Shown: positions 33,581-41,839 of the stretch, piece by piece | Position numbering within the stretch: the stretch's first letter is position 1 | Layout of the letters: every line of letters starts with the position of its first letter | Origin: Ammoniphilus sp. YIM 78166 | GTDB taxonomy: Bacteria > Bacillota > Bacilli > Aneurinibacillales > RAOX-1 | Length of the DNA: 64,000 nucleotides | Assembly (NCBI RefSeq): GCF_004522215.1 | Contig: NZ_SDLR01000005.1 | Location: 527,086 to 591,085 of the forward strand | Direction: 5' to 3' | Notes under the pieces: model-generated | The model's input: only the letters and a program-made list of their open reading frames with translations | Database searches by the model: none | What the model was told of the DNA's origin: nothing | Made by a program: the position numbers and the translations under genes

Positions 33581-35872
33581 TTAAGGCTTGAAGATTTGGT
33601 TAATCACAACAGAGGCCGCTGCTCGAGTTAACGGAGACTTCGGGCGGAAGGTTTGGTCTGGGTATCCTAGAATGATCCCTTCTATCACTACAGCACCGAC
33701 TAAACCGTGATTCGAGATTTGTTGCTTATCCGTAAATCGAATCACACTTGCATCAGCCTTAAGCTTCAAGGAACGGGCAATCATAATCGCCATTTCTTCA
33801 CGAGAAATCGCTTGCTGCGGATGGAAATGAGTGCCATAGTCACTCTTTACAATGATGCCTTGTTCCATTGCCGTAGTAATAAATGCAGCGGACCAATGAT
33901 TGGCAGGCACATCCGTGAACGAACTTTGCGCTTTTTTCAAGGTCGTTTGTTTAGCGGAAATTAGCATCGTTACAAACTGTTCTCTAGTGACCGACTGATC
34001 TGGCCTAAAGGTTCCATCTGCAAATCCATTCAGGATCCCGTAATACGCCAAACGCTCAATTGCCGTTTGGGCCCAATGCTGCTGAACATCTCGGAACGTT
34101 TTTTCATCCAACGTGAACGAGCGAATGTGCTGGCCATCGATGTAGATGGCGTATTCACGGTTCGCATCCAAGCCGGAAAAGGTTACTTTTCGATCCTTTG
34201 TAGTTTGGGAATCAAAGTAGATCCCTTCTCTTCGCAAGGTGACCTCTACTTGCCCCGTCGTCCCACTCCAGCCCATCTCGACTGAACCTTTTGCTTTCCT
34301 TGTAACAGTAAAATCCCGAACGATTTGGTTTTTTTCTGTGCGGATGGTTCGAATATAACTACCATCAATGTATACATCATAATCCGTATCTCGGTCTAGA
34401 TCGGTAAAGCTCGCTCTTCGATTGCTTGTTGACATCGCATCGATTCTGCGTCCGTCTTTTCTTAGCTCTACATAGACCGTTCCCGAGGTACCCGTCCATG
34501 CTACCTTAATTGTAGAAGTCGTTCTTTCTTCCACTGTAAAATTTTTCACTTGATTAATGTTTTCGATCTTAAAAGTCCCTGCTAGTTTTCCACTGATGTA
34601 GATTTTGTACTCTACCCCTTCTTGAAGGTTATAAAAAGTAGCCGTACGCTGGCTCGTCGTGAGCGCATCCACCTTTCGGCTATCCTTGATGAGGTCAACC
34701 GGCACGGATCCTGAAGTCCCCGTCCAGGTAATGGATACTGTTGTTGAGCTTTCTTTCGTATATTGCAAGTCTTTTACTTGAGTATGGATCAATTGCGAAA
34801 TGACAAAGGTCTTCACATGTTGACCGTCTAAATACAATTTATACTCTGTGCCTTTATCTAGTTTAGAGAAGCTCACTTTTCTTTGGGTGGTCGAAGCCGT
34901 CTGAACGAGGGTGGAGCCTTTTTTCAGCTCCGCCTTTACTGAACCTGAAGAACCTTCCCATGTAATCGTAACTTTGCTGTCGCTATCCCGATCCACGAAA
35001 ACATCGGTAAATTGAGGTAGTACCGTCACAACGCAAGTGGCTTTCTTTCCTCCATCTGCCGATGTCACGGTTATGGTTGCCGTTCCTGCTTTTTTAGGTG
35101 TAACCACGCCATTTGCATTGACCGTTGCGACCGCCGTATCACTGGAATGCCACGAAACTTTTTTGTCCGTTGCGTCGGCTGGCGTAATCGTCGCTTTGAG
35201 TGTGAACGCATCTCCATTTGCATACAGTGTCATCTTCGTACGTTCTAATGAGATGCCCGTTACCGCCACACCTACCACCTTGACTTGACACGTAGCCGTA
35301 TACCCACCGTCCACACTGGTAGCAATAATCGTAGCTGTCCCTACACCTACAGTTGTGACTTTCCCATTACTGTCTACTTTTGCAATTTGCGGATGTAAAC
35401 TGGTCCAATTGATTTGTTGATTCGTTGCATCTGTCGGTGTAAATTTTGGTTTTAGCGTTGCCGTCTGTTTCCCTAGAGTTAAGCTGATGGAGGTTTGTTC
35501 TAAAGCTAATCCGGTTACCTTCTTCTCTTGCGGTTTAACCGTAACCGTGCTTACCGCCGTCATTCCTCCCTGAACGGTAGATGCAATGATCGTAGCTGTT
35601 CCTTCTGCTACAGCCTTTACCTTACCCGTTTCATCTACCGTAGCTACAGATGGAGCGCTTGAGGTCCATCGCACCTCCTGATTAGAGTGGTTAGGGGTAA
35701 CAGTAGCTGTTATAGGATAAGGTGCATCTCCTACTGTTAATGTGAGTTGAGCCGGATTCAACGTGATCCCGGTAACCGCTTCATGGTTCGCATGAACAGC
35801 CCCCATAACCATAAAAGTAAAGATCAACACAGACCAAACTACATAAACTGCACGACAATAACCCTTCATCAT
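33581..35872 (-). CDS. Surface protein with Big_2 repeats, FN3-like repeats and SLH domains
   Basis: The 763-residue exported protein starts with a signal peptide (cleavage near VHA, 28). Three bacterial Ig-like Big_2 domains follow (about 32-290; each has VxGxxL...TSxxPxVAxVdxxGxVxxVxxGTATI). Then come four repeats of about 70 residues sharing the W-x-G-T-S-G-x-V...R-x-x-x-F...Y-x-I-Y-I-x-G core (290-570). Three SLH domains end it (FRDVQQHWAQTAIERL, FTDVPANHWSAAF, FTDKQQISNHGLVGAV). It is anchored to the secondary wall polymer and probably displays an adhesive or structural stalk. Two adjacent ATGs; either may start. Confidence 0.92.
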   Translation of the reverse strand: MMKGYCRAVYVVWSVLIFTFMVMGAVHANHEAVTGITLNPAQLTLTVGDAPYPITATVTPNHSNQEVRWTSSAPSVATVDETGKVKAVAEGTATIIASTVQGGMTAVSTVTVKPQEKKVTGLALEQTSISLTLGKQTATLKPKFTPTDATNQQINWTSLHPQIAKVDSNGKVTTVGVGTATIIATSVDGGYTATCQVKVVGVAVTGISLERTKMTLYANGDAFTLKATITPADATDKKVSWHSSDTAVATVNANGVVTPKKAGTATITVTSADGGKKATCVVTVLPQFTDVFVDRDSDSKVTITWEGSSGSVKAELKKGSTLVQTASTTQRKVSFSKLDKGTEYKLYLDGQHVKTFVISQLIHTQVKDLQYTKESSTTVSITWTGTSGSVPVDLIKDSRKVDALTTSQRTATFYNLQEGVEYKIYISGKLAGTFKIENINQVKNFTVEERTTSTIKVAWTGTSGTVYVELRKDGRRIDAMSTSNRRASFTDLDRDTDYDVYIDGSYIRTIRTEKNQIVRDFTVTRKAKGSVEMGWSGTTGQVEVTLRREGIYFDSQTTKDRKVTFSGLDANREYAIYIDGQHIRSFTLDEKTFRDVQQHWAQTAIERLAYYGILNGFADGTFRPDQSVTREQFVTMLISAKQTTLKKAQSSFTDVPANHWSAAFITTAMEQGIIVKSDYGTHFHPQQAISREEMAIMIARSLKLKADASVIRFTDKQQISNHGLVGAVVIEGIILGYPDQTFRPKSPLTRAAASVVINQIFKP

Positions 35873-36018
35873 TTTCCCTCCTCATGCCTTCTGATTGTTT
35901 GACGTTGGGAAAGGATGGGATGTTTCACGCGATGTAAAAAAATGGTTATTAATTCCTAGATGATGGTTGGGATCCCTACTTTGGATAGAAGCAGATTGAG
36001 CAGTGGGGGCTAGACTTA

Positions 36019-36177
36019 CTTGGAGTCATTACCGGTTGGGGATCAAGTTGCTTGATTTTATATAAAAATCCCCCAGAAGAGAAAAATTGGCTATGGACAT
36101 TAATAACAAGCTATATACTTATAACTGGTGAAAACAGGGGAATTTTCATTGGAGACGGTACCTCTTCGTGAGCATCC
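36019..36177. repeat. Left flanking repeat of array A
   Basis: Runs from CTTGGAGTCATTACCGGTT to GGAGACGGTACCTCTTCGTG. It is an imperfect direct copy of 37090-37210 on the other side of the array. It contains a potential hairpin between GGGGAT and ATCCCC (about 36038-36074). Between 35873 and 36018, and between 36178 and 36330, I see no gene. Confidence 0.6.
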
Positions 36178-36340
36178 AGAGCGAACGCAAGCGAATGGGT
36201 CTGAATTTCGGTCAGGAAAATAAAGGAGCGTAATTACTTAAAATCAGCTTCATATTAAAGGCTCTAAACGTAAGTTTAGATAGCACTCAAAAAAACTAGA
36301 ATTAAAATTACCCAAACCTTGAAAAAACTTCGGCCAGGCA

Positions 36341-37076
36341 GTACCTCATCGGAGCGGTCCGCTAGGTTCAGGGTACGAAGCGCGAGCTTGCGGTATCTCA
36401 TCCGAGCGATCCACCCGGGTCAGGGCACGAACCGCGAGCTTGCGGTACCTCATCCGAGCGATCCACCCGGGTCAGGGCACGAACCGCGGGCTTGCGGTAC
36501 CTCAAACGAGTGATCCACCCGGGTCAGGGCACGAACCGCGGGCTTGCGGTACCTCAAACGAGCGATCCACCCGGGTCAGGGCACGAACCGCGAGCTTGCG
36601 GTACCTCATCCGAGAGATCCACCCGGGTCAGGGCACGAACCGCGGGCTTGCGGTACCTCAAACGAGCGATCCACCCGGGTCAGGGCACGAACCGCGAGCT
36701 TGCGGTACCTCATCCGAGAGATCCACCCGGGTCAGGGCACGAACCGCGGGCTTGCGGTACCTCAAACGAGCGATCCACCCGGGTCAGGGCACGAACCGCG
36801 AGCTTGCGGTACCTCATCCGAGAGATCCACCCGGGTCAGGGCACGAACCGCGGGCTTGCGGTACCTCAAACGAGCGATCCACCCGGGTCAGGGCACGAAC
36901 CGCGAGCTTGCGGTACCTCATCCGAGAGATCCACCCGGGTCAGGGCACGAACCGCGGGCTTGCGGTACCTCATTCGAGCGGTCCACCAAGTTCAAGGCAC
37001 GAACCGTGGGCTTGCGGTACCTCAAACGAGCGGTCCGCTAGGTTCAGGGCACGAACCGCAAGCTCGCGGTACCTCA
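36341..37076. repeat. Tandem repeat array A, 52-bp period, 14 units
   Basis: GTACCTCA recurs from 36341 to 37069, 728 bp or exactly 14 x 52, with no insertion or deletion. Each unit has GGTCAGGGCACGAACCGC, a stem ACCGC/GCGGT with loop GAGCTT or GGGCTT, and GGTACCTCA. The inner eight units are four identical 104-bp dimers (AACGAGCG unit plus TCCGAGAG unit), while outer units are more diverged and resemble array A'. That is the pattern of recent unequal exchange in the middle. All three plus-strand frames are open because 52 is not a multiple of 3; the resulting repeat peptides have no ribosome site or family, so I do not call them genes. Confidence 0.92.
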
Positions 37077-37089
37077 AGTGCTCCAACTT

Positions 37090-37210
37090 CTTGGAATCAT
37101 TACCGGTTTGAAAGCAAGTTAATCGAGTTTTATATGAAAATTCCCTTAGAGAGAAAACGAAAGCAGGAAATTTTCACTGGAGACGGTGGCCAGGGGGCTT
37201 CGTGAGCTTC
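37090..37210. repeat. Right flanking repeat of array A
   Basis: CTTGGAATCATTACCGGTT to CTGGAGACGGTGGCC...CTTCGTGAGC. It resembles the left flank, with the same order of blocks and a GAAAATTCCC/GGAAATTTTC hairpin in the middle. The GTGGCCAGGGGGCTT end also occurs after array A'. Confidence 0.6.
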
Positions 37211-37225
37211 TAACCCAAATAAAAA

Positions 37226-37256
37226 ACACTAACGAAATTTTTCGTTAGTGTTTTTT
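37226..37256 (-). terminator. Terminator of SRP RNA copy 1
   Basis: AACACTAACGAAA / TTTCGTTAGTGTT perfect palindrome with T-run on the minus strand, immediately after the RNA 3' end. Confidence 0.85.
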
Positions 37257-37257
37257 A

Positions 37258-37534
37258 AACACCGTGCACCCATCCTCGATATGATCATCCAAGCGTTTCT
37301 TAGGCAAGCTCGCTCGAATCAGGCGAACCTGCGGCACACAGAAGGTTTCACTTATGGCTGCTTCCTTCCGGATCTGACCAGATTCATGAATTTCTGTTGC
37401 GCAGGACCCGATTGGTCAACACACGCTTGACTAAGACTGACCCTACATGATACACACCTTCGATGGGAGTTCAATCCTGCTAAGGCGGGTTGCAGGTTAC
37501 AGGGCACCGCCATCTCCCCATCTAGCACGGTATG
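37258..37534 (-). ncRNA. ffs: Signal recognition particle RNA, long Bacillus type, copy 1
   Basis: On the minus strand, the domain IV tip AGATCCGGAAGGAAGCAGCC carries the GGAA tetraloop and asymmetric loop bound by Ffh. The 5' CCGTGCTAGATGGGGAGATGGCGG and 3' GGGTGCACGG ends pair and carry the Alu-domain sequences of the about 270-nt Bacillus scRNA. Length is about 277 nt. A strong terminator follows. It lies 9 bases downstream of RNase P RNA copy 1. A second, diverged copy is at 49178-49451; differences fall mostly in helix positions and keep pairing (AAATTCATGAAT versus AAACCCATTAAC). ORFs reported through it would be spurious. Confidence 0.92.
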
Positions 37535-37543
37535 TATATGGCT

Positions 37544-37945
37544 CATGAAATGGCTGTAAGCCAGGTTTTGTTCCTGTCGTGCTGCTTCGGTCGCCTAACC
37601 TTGCACTTCAGGTGTAGTCATTTAACTCAAGAGTCATGAAGACTCCTGCCATCCTTTGGTTCCTTTTTCCCTCCAGATGATGCCCCTACCAAGTTTGGGT
37701 TGCTCGTTCGTGGGGTTTACCCGTTCCATCAGCTCCCTTTCGGGCGCTGCACCGTTTCTGTGGCACTTTCAGGGTACTCCAGCCGTAGCACATAGGCCTT
37801 AGGCTGTTTCTCCGCCGTCAACTCAGCGTCCGCCAAGTTGCCCTGCCTTGCGGCAGGCACGATCACTACGACCATCCCAGGTCGTACGAGCCTGGACTTT
37901 CCTCACCAACCTCATCAGGTTGGCGCGACTACGCACCATTTCATG
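37544..37945 (-). ncRNA. rnpB: RNase P RNA, type B, copy 1
   Basis: About 402 nt, catalytic RNA for tRNA 5' maturation. Minus-strand landmarks in order: P1 arm CATGAAATGG, GAGGAAAGTCCAGGCTC (P4/CR I), GAAAGTGCCACAGAAACGG, GGGTAAACCCCACGAACGAG, CCCAAACTTGGTAGGGG (P15 region of type B), and the 3' ACAAAACCTGGCTTACAG (P4/CR V) followed by CCATTTCATG, which pairs perfectly with the 5' arm. A TATGAT -10 box lies upstream at about 37980-37990. The rnpB-ffs order matches copy 2, but there is no tRNA between. It is flanked by 52-bp repeat arrays on both sides. Confidence 0.92.
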
Positions 37946-38062
37946 TTGTGTTGTTTATGTCGTCTCGCTTACAAGAACTAATTTATCATATCCGTGGGTA
38001 TGATGCATTAGGCGATGAATGGGAACAGAGCGTGAAAAAGCTAGGTGGCACCGAATAAGATT

Positions 38063-38434
38063 TCGTTTGATTCCCTCACCTCGTGATTTTCCTGTGGTTA
38101 AGGCATCATGGACCTCGTTTGATTCCCTCACCTCGTGATTTTCCTGTGTTCAGGGCATCATGGACCTCGTTTGATTCCCTCACCTCTTGATTTTCCTGTG
38201 TTCAGGGCATTATAGTCTTCGTTTGATTCTCTCACCTTGTGATTTTACTGTATTCAGGGCATTATAGACCTCGTTTGATTCCCTCACCTTGCGATTTTCC
38301 TGTGTTCAGGGCATCATAGACTTCGTTTGATTCCCTCACCTTGCAATCTTCCTGTGGTTAAGGCATCATTGACCTCGTTTGATTCCCTCACCTCGTGTTT
38401 TTCCTGTATTCAGGGCATCATTGACTTCGTATGA
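38063..38434. repeat. Tandem repeat array B, 52-bp period, about 7 units
   Basis: TCGTTTGATTC (or variant) recurs at 38063, 38115, 38167, 38219, 38271, 38323, 38375 and 38427, exactly 52 bp apart throughout. The consensus differs from array A except for two anchors in the same register: TTCAGGGCA, then 20 bases, then CCTCA. Units vary by 10-15 percent without length change. The array lies between rnpB copy 1 and the MmcQ-like gene and starts right after the rnpB promoter region. No ORF or terminator signal is evident inside. Confidence 0.92.
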
Positions 38435-38438
38435 AGAC

Positions 38439-38813
38439 TCACTTAGACCTCAACCGTTTAGGTGCAGCCCGGTAATAAGCTTCTTTTAATAAATCACAGA
38501 GTCCATCCTTATCTAAATCTAGATCGGATGATTTCACCGAAACCCAACCGTGTCGTCCAATGTAAGGCGTTTTTACGAACCCTCCTTGTTGGATGAGCAG
38601 CTGTTGTGTTTCTAGGTCAGATTTAAAAGATAGCCCAAGTTGACCTTGCTCATCTTCACCCATGATAATAAACGATTTACGATTGACTTTAAAGCTCACG
38701 TGACCAAAGCCATCTATGATCTCTTCTACTTGGGGAAGTTCCTTACATAACTCACGCACCTCCTGAAGGATTTCTATACCTCTGTCAAAGCTAATTCTTT
38801 TTCCGTCTTCCAT
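38439..38813 (-). CDS. MmcQ/YjbR family protein
   Basis: The 124-residue small protein has the CyaY-like double-wing fold of MmcQ/YjbR. HVSFKVNRKSFIIMGEDEQGQLGLSFKSDLETQQLLIQQ and the tail GRHGWVSVKSSDLDLDKDGLCDLLKEAYYRAAPKRL carry the family's G-x-x-W-V motif. Sometimes annotated as DNA-binding; in vivo role unknown. It is downstream of a 46-residue gene with 16 bases between, probably one operon. Its 3' end abuts array B. Confidence 0.88.
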   Translation of the reverse strand: MEDGKRISFDRGIEILQEVRELCKELPQVEEIIDGFGHVSFKVNRKSFIIMGEDEQGQLGLSFKSDLETQQLLIQQGGFVKTPYIGRHGWVSVKSSDLDLDKDGLCDLLKEAYYRAAPKRLRSK

Positions 38814-38829
38814 GTTTATACTCCTATCG

Positions 38830-38970
38830 TTAGAACATCATCTTGATTAAACGAAGAATAATTCTAGGTATAAAGGATATCATATTCCAGAGTAAGGAAG
38901 CGATCAAGGAATCCCTAATCTCGACCCACACCGCTCTGAGAAAGCTTTGTTTGGGATGCTTTTTTTCCAT
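38830..38970 (-). CDS. Short amphipathic/membrane peptide, 46 residues
   Basis: A small frame starts MEKKHPKQSFLRAVW with AGGAG eight bases before the ATG. It has a charged N-terminus and a hydrophobic, then basic, C-terminal helix (LLWNMISFIPRIILRLIKMMF split across the bilayer interface). No family symbol is recognised. It is most likely a membrane-associated microprotein co-transcribed with the MmcQ-like gene. It could also be unexpressed, but the ribosome site and composition argue for a real gene. Confidence 0.55.
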   Translation of the reverse strand: MEKKHPKQSFLRAVWVEIRDSLIASLLWNMISFIPRIILRLIKMMF

Positions 38971-39218
38971 GGTGCGCACTCCTAAATTAGCGTTGATCTT
39001 ATTATCCCCATTACTCTTTTCATGAGAACAACATCAAATAAACATAAATCATATTTTTTATCTCAGTTTCAAATCTTCTTGGTTCACACAGAAATTGTGG
39101 TGCTTCATGTTTTAAGTAGAACAGCTTTAAAAATGGACTTATCCTTCTTTTCTATCTCGTGTAGAAAGTACCAACTCCCACTTGGAAGATGCCCTTTCGG
39201 TCTCTGTCCGTAAATAAT

Positions 39219-39247
39219 AAAATAACCGGAGAATTCCGGTTATTTTA
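39219..39247 (-). terminator. Terminator of the DMT transporter gene
   Basis: AAAATAACCGGA / TCCGGTTATTTT: 12-bp palindromic stem around GAAT-type loop. Between 38971 and 39218 no convincing gene is seen. Confidence 0.85.
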
Positions 39248-39254
39248 GATACGA

Positions 39255-40205
39255 TTAAGGCGCTGCACTAGAAGAGATATCCTGGGCCGACGCCTGTATC
39301 GGCTTCTTGACATGAGAAACATAGCTGTGCAAGACCATTCCGACTACCACCAAGAGCATCCCCAGCCAAGAGAGCGCAGCTGGCAAAGGACTCGCTAGCC
39401 ATAATACTTCGCCCGCAACAGCGAATAATACTTCCATCGATTGAGTCGCTTCGATCGCTGCTAGTTTGGCCAAGCTTCCTCTCGCCATATCCGTAGCTTG
39501 GAAAAAGAGAACCGTTGCGATCACACCTGAGCATATCGCGACCAGCAGCGATTGCGTAACCTGTCCGCTGCTAGGCAAGCCGGCCGTTGACAAGGCAATG
39601 ACGGCAAGAACCAACCAAATGGGTAAGCTAGCCAAAGTCATTCCCAAGACTCGTTGATAGGCATCTAGACGCCCCTCACACAACTCCATCATTTTTCTGT
39701 TGCCTAGCGGATAAGCAAAAGAAGCCACCACCACAGGCAACACGCCTAAAAGGATTTCTTTAGGTGCTAAATCGGTTGCATGCTCCAACTGCATCAGAGC
39801 CACACCTAGCAATATAATCATCGACATCGCTAATCCCTTAAGCGGGATGTTTCCTCTAAAAAACAAGGGAATAAGCAAAGAACCAGAAATAATCGTGATT
39901 TGCCAGGTTCCTGCGATCAGCCAACCTGGACCATAGGCCGCGGCATAGCACAAGGGGGCATAAAAAAGACCGAAGCCTACAAAGCTCCACAGCAGCCAAG
40001 CTCTAGGATTCCCTTTCATCTCTTGAAAGAGCGGTCGAAGATTCTTGCGCCCCATAACGATCAGCACAAGAAAGGGGATCATAAAAAAGTAGCGCAATGA
40101 AGCACTCCATAACCAGCTTCCCCCCGACAACTCCATTTCTCGATTCAGTACGAACGTAAACGCAAAAAAGAACGCAGCAAGGATCCCTAAGATAATGGGA
40201 CGCAT
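39255..40205 (-). CDS. DMT superfamily (EamA/multidrug-resistance-type) transporter
   Basis: The 316-residue protein has ten hydrophobic helices in two repeats (N-terminal GILAAFFFAFTFVLNREMEL...; C-terminal ATVLFFQATDMARGSLAKLAAIEATQSMEVLFAVAGEVLWL). It matches the multidrug resistance efflux branch of DMT transporters. The start MRPIILG is chosen because GAGGTG lies nine bases before; the upstream GTG is part of that site. The substrate is unknown. Confidence 0.85.
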   Translation of the reverse strand: MRPIILGILAAFFFAFTFVLNREMELSGGSWLWSASLRYFFMIPFLVLIVMGRKNLRPLFQEMKGNPRAWLLWSFVGFGLFYAPLCYAAAYGPGWLIAGTWQITIISGSLLIPLFFRGNIPLKGLAMSMIILLGVALMQLEHATDLAPKEILLGVLPVVVASFAYPLGNRKMMELCEGRLDAYQRVLGMTLASLPIWLVLAVIALSTAGLPSSGQVTQSLLVAICSGVIATVLFFQATDMARGSLAKLAAIEATQSMEVLFAVAGEVLWLASPLPAALSWLGMLLVVVGMVLHSYVSHVKKPIQASAQDISSSAAP

Positions 40206-40246
40206 AAGATCAATCACCTCTTAACCAATATATCGCATTTTGCTCC

Positions 40247-40810
40247 TTATTGCACCTCTTTTACCCAGTAGGTAAAGGAGCTCATCGGTGCAGAATGAAC
40301 GTGAACATAACGGATCTGCACTAGGTCTAACGGGGTCCTCTCATTCACCCGGAAGCGGAATTGAAACTCCTCCTCCGCCTTGATATCAAACAGCTGGGCT
40401 TTGCGATCTAGAGGAGCACTTTCCTTCACCGCCGCTACAATCTCCTCTTGGAAGTTCCAATAGTTAGGCTGCCATTCTCCTTTGTTGTATTGAATCGGTT
40501 CAACCGGTTCATCGCTAGGTGTGTAGAACACGAGAAAATCTGTTCCAAACTGATAGGGCTCTAACCGCGTATTCCACTTTCCTTGAATGATGAACTCGTC
40601 ACCATCCTCTTGAACCGTCAGGTCCACGGCCGAAGGGTCCGACTCATAAAACGCCCATTGGTACAACCCCATGACCGAAACAACGGCAAGAATTGGAAGT
40701 CCCACGGTAATCCCCCCGCTCACCCATCGGCGCCGATAAAGTAGAAAAATTCCCCATACAAAAGATAGACATAGGATAAGACCCATGCCCAAAACATACA
40801 AAGATAACAT
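40247..40810 (-). CDS. Membrane-anchored protein of unknown function
   Basis: 187 residues with two N-terminal hydrophobic helices (MGLILCLSFVWGIFLLY and GGITVGLPILAVVSVMGLYQW) followed by an outer beta-rich domain with many aromatic and acidic residues (GKWNTRLEPYQFGTDFLVFY, FRFRVNERTPLDLVQIRYVHVHSAP). No family is recognised. It follows the DinB-like gene by seven bases, so it belongs to the YbaK-DinB operon. Confidence 0.7.
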   Translation of the reverse strand: MLSLYVLGMGLILCLSFVWGIFLLYRRRWVSGGITVGLPILAVVSVMGLYQWAFYESDPSAVDLTVQEDGDEFIIQGKWNTRLEPYQFGTDFLVFYTPSDEPVEPIQYNKGEWQPNYWNFQEEIVAAVKESAPLDRKAQLFDIKAEEEFQFRFRVNERTPLDLVQIRYVHVHSAPMSSFTYWVKEVQ

Positions 40811-40817
40811 CCTATTG

Positions 40818-41267
40818 TCACCTCACAAAGGTAATATAATCCGTGTTTACCGGCTCCAGTCCTGCCAACCGAAGCTTGGAATTGATTTGACCCCGATGGT
40901 ATTGACCATGTAGAGCAACATGAACCAGAATATCCTCGAGTGAAGTACTGAATTCACTACCTTTACTGTTCTTATAAGGTATGAGCCTCGCCAACGACAC
41001 CTCTGTAATCCCAGCTAGAATGTTCTGCAAGTCTTTTTGATTTTGTTCGATAAGCTGTTCACAATGGGCTAGATTGCTATCAGACCAGATCGGCAAACGA
41101 GAGCTGTCCTTCCCTTTTATGCGTGCGATCCATACCTGCTCAGCCTGCAGGATATGAGAAAATAAACGTAACACCTCTAGATTGAGTTGGCTTTCTTGTT
41201 GTAAAGCTTGTAAGATCCGATGATTAGACCAAGTTAAGTGCTCGTACATTTTATGAATGGTTATCAT
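40818..41267 (-). CDS. DinB family protein
   Basis: The 149-residue four-helix bundle begins MYEHLTWSNHRILQAL and has HILQAEQVWIARIKG and VHVALHGQYHRGQINSKLRLAG: the three metal-site histidines of DinB proteins are conserved. Second DinB-like gene of the window (other at 4123-4644), with low similarity. It starts at the base after the YbaK-like stop codon, implying coupling. Confidence 0.85.
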   Translation of the reverse strand: MITIHKMYEHLTWSNHRILQALQQESQLNLEVLRLFSHILQAEQVWIARIKGKDSSRLPIWSDSNLAHCEQLIEQNQKDLQNILAGITEVSLARLIPYKNSKGSEFSTSLEDILVHVALHGQYHRGQINSKLRLAGLEPVNTDYITFVR

Positions 41268-41732
41268 CTATTCTTCCCCGCTTGCTTTAAACAAAGTGCC
41301 GCTTGTAATGCTGACTAGCTGATCGAACGAAATGGGCTGAAGAGATTCGGCAATACCCGCTGCTGTATAAACCACGTCAAAGCGTTGGATGGACTCATCA
41401 ATAAACACAGGGATATCCTGCAGCAACGCAAAAGGACAAACCGCCCCCACTTGAAATCCAGTCACTGCTGTTACTTCTTCCGGATTCGCCATCTTTTGCT
41501 TTTTTCCACCGATCAGAGCTTTTACCTGTTTCGGGTGAATGCGAACATCTCCTGCCGCTACAAATAAACCAAACTGATCTTCATTGGAACGAAATAAAAT
41601 GGACTTCGCAATTTGCCCTAATTCAACCCCTAGTTTATTAGCCGCCTCTTCAGACGTATTTAGCCTCTCATCAAAAACGATCGGCTCTAGTCCATGGGGC
41701 TTAAGAAATTCTCGTACCCGAGCGATAGGCAT
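41268..41732 (-). CDS. YbaK/EbsC family aminoacyl-tRNA deacylase
   Basis: 154 residues with the YbaK fold: LNTSEEAANKLGVELGQIAKSILFRS (the invariant Lys of the deacylase family), GDVRIHPKQVKALIGGKKQKMANPEEVTAVTGFQVGAVCPFAL and the IDESIQRFDVVYTAAG stretch. It is predicted to edit mischarged tRNA in trans. The start at MPIARV fits AAGGAG spacing better than the upstream GTG. A second YbaK paralogue is at 58685-59167. Confidence 0.85.
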   Translation of the reverse strand: MPIARVREFLKPHGLEPIVFDERLNTSEEAANKLGVELGQIAKSILFRSNEDQFGLFVAAGDVRIHPKQVKALIGGKKQKMANPEEVTAVTGFQVGAVCPFALLQDIPVFIDESIQRFDVVYTAAGIAESLQPISFDQLVSITSGTLFKASGEE

Positions 41733-41839
41733 ATTCCTCACTCCTTTTCGTATAGTTCGTATAGAATAATAAAATACATACTAACACCCAATCTTTCCCA
41801 AGTAAATAAAAAATTCCGTGCAGAGGAGCGAATCCCATT

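Noticed and set aside
36440..37205. Three long overlapping plus-strand reading frames with repeating GTNRELAVPH-type peptides
   Set aside because: They are the same repeat read in three phases because 52 is not a multiple of 3; no ribosome site, no family, and the same DNA pattern recurs in array A'.
39022..39213. 63-codon plus-strand ORF
   Set aside because: No ribosome site and composition unlike coding sequence.
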